64,000 nt of DNA from Streptomyces sp. AC1-42W (GTDB lineage Bacteria > Actinomycetota > Actinomycetes > Streptomycetales > Streptomycetaceae), in assembly GCF_003248355.1 (NCBI RefSeq), contig NZ_QKWY01000002.1, positions 2,046,001-2,110,000 of the forward strand. Reading direction: 5' to 3'. Numbering within the stretch: position 1 is the first letter of the stretch; the number at the start of each line of letters is the position of its first letter. The notes under the pieces were generated by a model. That model was given only the letters and a program-made list of their open reading frames with translations, searched no databases and had not been told where the DNA came from. Shown here one piece after another: positions 60,700-64,000 of the stretch. Made by a program: the position numbers and the translations under genes.

Positions 60700-61881
60700 T
60701 CAGGGGGTCAGCGGCAGCGCGGCCAGCTCCGCGATCGCCCAGGTGAGCGGCGCGAAGACGAGCAACAGCGCCAGCGCGCGCAACGCGGTCGCCGCGCGCA
60801 GCGCCGAGGCCGGTGCCCCGAGCCGCAGCAGCGCCCTGGCCGTCTCGGCGCGGGCCTGCCGGGCCTCCAGGGCCGAGGTCAGCAGGGTCGCCGTGGTGCA
60901 GCCGATGACGAGCACGGCCCCGAGCGCGGTGAGCGGGCCGAACGGGCGCGGCCCCGTCCCGTACAGCGCGAACGCGGCGATCACCGCGGAGAGGACCGCG
61001 CAGACGATGCCGAGCGGGCGGCCGATGCGCCGCGCCTCGTCCATCAGGACCCGGCCGGCCAGCAGCCGCACCGCGCCGGGGCGCGCCGCCTGGAGCAGCC
61101 GGCCGCACAGATGGGTCAGGCCGGGGCCCGCCATGGCCAGGCCGATCGCCGTGAGCGTCCAGCCGGCGAGCACCCAGGCCGGGGTGGCGTCGAGCTTGCC
61201 GGGCAGCGGGAAGGGACTGCCGCCCGTGCCCCGGCTCGCGTACGCCTCGACGGCGAGCCCGGCGGCCGTGAGGGCCACGCCCCAGGGGAGCCCGGCCGGC
61301 GGGGCGGCGGGGGCGGCGGCTTCGGCGCCGGGCACCGGGTCACCGGCGTCGTCCGTCTCGCGCGCCGCCCGTACGGGCCGGTTGCGCAGCGCCAGCGCGC
61401 TGGCCGTCGCGGCGGCCACCGGCACCAGGGCCAGCAGGAGGAGCACGGCGGCGGCCGGAAGCCGGGCGTCCGCGCCGAGCAGGTCGGCGGCGGCACCGTC
61501 GAACGGCAGCCCGGACAGGTCGCCGCGCAGATGGAGGAAGAACAGCAGCGCCACCACGGAGCCGAGGGTGCACGAGACGGCGGTGGAGACGGCGGCGAGC
61601 ACGCTCAGCCGCACCGGGCCCAGGCCCACGGCGGACAGCCCGGTACGCGGCCGGGTGCTCGGGTCCGTACGGGCCACCGCGACGGCGAACTGCACGGTGG
61701 CGGCCAGCGGGACGAAGCACCAGAGCAGCCGGAGCACCGAGCCGGCCGAGCGCGGATGCCCGGCGGCGTATCCGAGGGCGCACAGGAGGAGGAAGCCGAC
61801 CCCGGCGGAGGCGGCCGCGACCAGCAGCCGCCGCATCAGGACCAGTGGATGGGAACCGCGGGCTAGACGGAGAGCGAGCAC
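60700..61881 (-). CDS. ABC transporter permease, FtsX-like
   Basis: 393 residues, about 8-9 membrane segments with Arg/Ala-rich loops. LLRLGAPASALRAATALRAL near the C-terminus resembles the ABC coupling loop of FtsX-type permeases. No large extracellular domain is present. GTG 61881 has GGAGGGG 9 nt upstream and overlaps the ATPase gene by 19 nt; an ATG further in would shorten it by 16 residues. It pairs with the upstream ATPase in an exporter of unknown substrate. Confidence 0.82.
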   Translation of the reverse strand: MLALRLARGSHPLVLMRRLLVAAASAGVGFLLLCALGYAAGHPRSAGSVLRLLWCFVPLAATVQFAVAVARTDPSTRPRTGLSAVGLGPVRLSVLAAVSTAVSCTLGSVVALLFFLHLRGDLSGLPFDGAAADLLGADARLPAAAVLLLLALVPVAAATASALALRNRPVRAARETDDAGDPVPGAEAAAPAAPPAGLPWGVALTAAGLAVEAYASRGTGGSPFPLPGKLDATPAWVLAGWTLTAIGLAMAGPGLTHLCGRLLQAARPGAVRLLAGRVLMDEARRIGRPLGIVCAVLSAVIAAFALYGTGPRPFGPLTALGAVLVIGCTTATLLTSALEARQARAETARALLRLGAPASALRAATALRALALLLVFAPLTWAIAELAALPLTP

Positions 61882-62600
61882 GCCGCGCGCCCCTCCGGGT
61901 CGGATTCGGCGGGGAGCGCGACCGTGGAGACGCGGCGCCCGTCGAGCATCGGCACCACACGGTCGGCGAGTGCGGCGATCTCCGCGTCGTGCGTGGCGAG
62001 GACGACCGTGATGCCGTGCGAGCGGGCGGCGCTGGTCAGGGTCCGCAGGACGTGGGAGCGGTCGGTGCGGTGCAGCGTCGCGGTGGGCTCGTCGGCGAAG
62101 ATCACCGAGGGGCCGGCGGCCAGCGCGCGGGCCACGGAGATCCGCTGCCGCTGGCTCTGCTGGAGGGTGTGCGGGCGCTTCTTGGCGCACATGCCGATGT
62201 CCAGGCGCTCCAGCCACTCCATGGCGGTCTGCCTGGCCTCGCGGTGCGAGGCGCCGCGCAGCAGCAGGGGGAGCGCGGTGTTCTCCCAGGTGTTCAGCTC
62301 CGGGACGAGCTGGGGTTCGGGGGCGATCCAGCCGAACTTGTCGCGGCGCAGCCGCTCGCGCAGCCGCGGGCCCATGGTGTGCACGGGGACGCTGTTGAAC
62401 CAGACCTCGCCCCGCTCGGGCACCAGCTGGCCGGAGAGGCAGTGCAGCAGCGTCGTCTTGCCGCTGCCGCGCGGGCCGGTCACCGCGAGGATCTCGCCTT
62501 CGGGGATGCCCAGGGAGACCCCGGCGAGCGCGGGGGAGCCGTTGTGGGAGTGCTGCAGGGAACGCGCCCAGATCACATCGTTGTCCGGCGGGGCCACCAT
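61863..62600 (-). CDS. ABC transporter ATP-binding protein with degenerate signature
   Basis: 245 residues. Walker A is GPRGSGKTTLLHCL, Walker B SVIFADEPTATLH, and the switch His VLATHD. The LSGGQ signature is replaced by TLQQSQRQRISVARAL. The Walker B Glu is intact. ATG 62600 has GAGGTG 6-7 nt upstream; GTG 62609 would add three residues. It resembles LolD/MacB-type ATPases. The gene is divergent from the aldehyde dehydrogenase across 347 nt. Confidence 0.88.
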   Translation of the reverse strand: MVAPPDNDVIWARSLQHSHNGSPALAGVSLGIPEGEILAVTGPRGSGKTTLLHCLSGQLVPERGEVWFNSVPVHTMGPRLRERLRRDKFGWIAPEPQLVPELNTWENTALPLLLRGASHREARQTAMEWLERLDIGMCAKKRPHTLQQSQRQRISVARALAAGPSVIFADEPTATLHRTDRSHVLRTLTSAARSHGITVVLATHDAEIAALADRVVPMLDGRRVSTVALPAESDPEGRAACSLSV

Positions 62601-62947
62601 GGCGTACACCTCGGTTCAGATCAGATTCCCGTCCCCCGTACGGGGGAACGAAGAGGGGGCCGATCGGTCACTCGGCACCGTAGGGATTCGGATCGCGGTG
62701 AGCGGACAGCACGCGGCCCCGGTCCGCCCCTCCCACTCGATCGGCCGCATCCGAACTGCGCCGGTCGTATGAGATGACCGGCGGGGTCGCGCGGCGGAAC
62801 GGTCAAGAGCAGGTCAAGGCGGAATCGGTCGTTCAACCGCTCGAACGATCGCTCCGCTGTTCATATGTGACCTCGCCCCTCGCGGAACGCGGGCTCCCGA
62901 CTACGCTGGTCGTCTCACCCATTGGACTCACATCAGGAGGGGTGGCC
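62601..62947. other. Divergent control region between the ABC exporter and the aldehyde dehydrogenase
   Basis: 347 nt with no gene. It is AT-richer around 62820-62870. CGTTC-n8-GAACG (62830-62847) and GAAC/GTTC repeats next to it could be a regulator operator. TACGCT at 62902-62907 is a possible -10 box for the dehydrogenase without a clear -35. Confidence 0.4.
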
Positions 62948-64000
62948 GTGACCGCCGAGGTACGCCGTCTGCGCAACTACATCAACGGGGAGTTCCGGGA
63001 CGCCGCCGACGGGCGGACGATCGACGTCGTCAACCCGGTGACCGAGGAGGTCTACGCGACCTCGCCGCTCTCCGGCCCCGCCGACGTCGACGCCGCGATG
63101 GCCGCCGCCGCGGCCGCGTTCCCCGCCTGGCGCGACACCACACCGGCCGAGCGCCAGCGCGCCCTGCTCAAGATCGCCGACGCCTTCGAGGAACGGGCCG
63201 AGGACCTCATCGCCGCCGAGTCCGAGAACACCGGCAAGCCGATCGCGCTGACCCGCACCGAAGAGATCCCGCCGATGGTGGACCAGATCCGCTTCTTCGC
63301 GGGCGCCGCCCGGCTCCTGGAGGGGCGTTCGGCCGGTGAGTACATGGAGGGGCTGACCTCCATCGTGCGCCGTGAGCCGGTCGGCGTCTGCGCGCAGGTC
63401 GCGCCGTGGAACTACCCGATGATGATGGCCGTCTGGAAGTTCGCCCCGGCGCTCGCCGCGGGCAACACCGTCGTCATCAAGCCGTCCGACACCACTCCGG
63501 CGTCCACCGTGCTGATCGCCGAGATCATCGGGCAGATCCTGCCCAAGGGCGTCTTCAACGTCATCTGCGGCGACCGCGACACCGGCCGCGCGATGGTCGA
63601 GCACCGCACCCCGGCGATGGCCTCCATCACCGGTTCGGTACGGGCCGGCATGCAGGTCGCCGAATCGGCCGCCAAGGACGTCAAGCGGGTCCACCTGGAG
63701 CTGGGCGGCAAGGCGCCCGTCGTCGTCTTCGAGGACACCGACCTCGCCAAGGCCGTCGAGGACATCGCGGTCGCCGGCTACTTCAACGCCGGCCAGGACT
63801 GCACCGCGGCCACCCGCGTCCTGGTCCACGAGTCGATCCACGACGAGTTCGTCGCCGCGCTCGCCAAGGCCGCCGCCGAGACCAGGACCGGCAGCCCGGA
63901 CGACGAGGACGTGCTCTACGGCCCGCTCAACAACGCCAACCAGCTGGCCCAGGTCAGCGGCTTCATCGAGCGCCTTCCCGCCCACGCGCGGGTCGAGGCC
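62948..64000 (+). CDS. Aldehyde dehydrogenase, probably gamma-aminobutyraldehyde dehydrogenase, 3' end cut
   Basis: 351 codons to the window edge, no stop. It oxidises aldehydes with NAD. APWNYPMMMAVWKFAPALAAG, KPSDTTP, GSVRAG, the general-base Glu 251 in HLELGGKAP and catalytic Cys 285 in FNAGQDCTAATR are present. The sequence is most like the gamma-aminobutyraldehyde dehydrogenases of putrescine breakdown, with betaine-aldehyde enzymes as the alternative. GTG 62948 is 7 nt after AGGAGG; GTG 62942 is too close. Confidence 0.88.
   Translation, partial: MTAEVRRLRNYINGEFRDAADGRTIDVVNPVTEEVYATSPLSGPADVDAAMAAAAAAFPAWRDTTPAERQRALLKIADAFEERAEDLIAAESENTGKPIALTRTEEIPPMVDQIRFFAGAARLLEGRSAGEYMEGLTSIVRREPVGVCAQVAPWNYPMMMAVWKFAPALAAGNTVVIKPSDTTPASTVLIAEIIGQILPKGVFNVICGDRDTGRAMVEHRTPAMASITGSVRAGMQVAESAAKDVKRVHLELGGKAPVVVFEDTDLAKAVEDIAVAGYFNAGQDCTAATRVLVHESIHDEFVAALAKAAAETRTGSPDDEDVLYGPLNNANQLAQVSGFIERLPAHARVEA

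Noticed and set aside
1..64000. CRISPR arrays, rRNA operons, prophage or att sites
   Set aside because: No regularly spaced repeats, rRNA sequence, integrase genes or tRNA-flanking duplications were seen.

Overview
The window is a stretch of Streptomyces chromosome. Base composition is very GC-rich throughout, codons end mostly in G or C, GTG and TTG starts are frequent, and the gene order is the conserved Streptomyces core: plsC-gpsA-ddl-thiL-thiD-rpmB-recG-rsmD-coaD-rpmF-rnc-mutM-smc-ftsY-nsdA-amtB-glnK-glnD-ffh-rpsP-rimM-trmD-rplS-sip cluster-whiG-rpsB-tsf-pyrH-frr-cdsA-rlmN. Genus-specific genes (nsdA, whiG, the tandem signal peptidases) support this. No species is claimed.

Layout. 1-6.3 kb: the 5' end of a CofC-type gene (minus strand), then acyltransferase, glycerol-3-phosphate dehydrogenase and D-Ala-D-Ala ligase, two small minus-strand genes, and thiL and thiD. 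6.3-15.9 kb: rpmB, a DAK2/FakA-like protein, recG, rsmD, coaD, a DivIVA-like coiled-coil protein, DUF177-rpmF-rnc, and mutM. 15.9-24.8 kb: a CAP-domain surface protein, acylphosphatase, a 69-residue coiled-coil protein, smc, a sugar transporter and ftsY. 24.8-33.5 kb: a primase/polymerase-like protein divergent from nsdA, the nitrogen operon amtB-glnK-glnD with a GlnR-like operator, and ffh. 33.5-43.2 kb: a methyltransferase, a SprT-like protein, the rpsP-KH-rimM-trmD-rplS block, five tandem type I signal peptidases, a Nudix hydrolase and DUF2469. 43.2-53.9 kb: yraN-comM-dprA, whiG, a TetR regulator, an M23 peptidase, and rpsB-tsf-pyrH-frr-cdsA. 53.9-64 kb: rlmN, a TPP riboswitch with a three-gene thiamine-type ABC transporter, an IS701-family insertion sequence, a two-gene ABC exporter, and the 5' part of an aldehyde dehydrogenase.

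Functional themes: ribosome assembly and translation (L28, L32, S16, L19, S2, EF-Ts, RRF, RimM, TrmD, RsmD, RlmN), protein targeting and export (Ffh, FtsY, five signal peptidases), chromosome and cell biology (SMC, DivIVA-like, RecG, DprA, ComM), development (NsdA, WhiG), nitrogen sensing and thiamine supply.

Most of the window is ordinary core genome, and I did not find a convincing new multi-gene system. The most distinctive observations are: a canonical -1 slippery heptamer at the 3' end of the IS701-family transposase that would add a conserved-looking 44-residue tail ending in the terminal repeat; a fifth signal peptidase made by recent tandem duplication; an M23 peptidase frame that has lost its expected stop and runs antisense through the neighbouring TetR gene; a primase-polymerase-like protein with degraded active-site motifs next to nsdA; and a set of genes whose -10 boxes lie 6-9 nt from the start codon, suggesting leaderless mRNAs.
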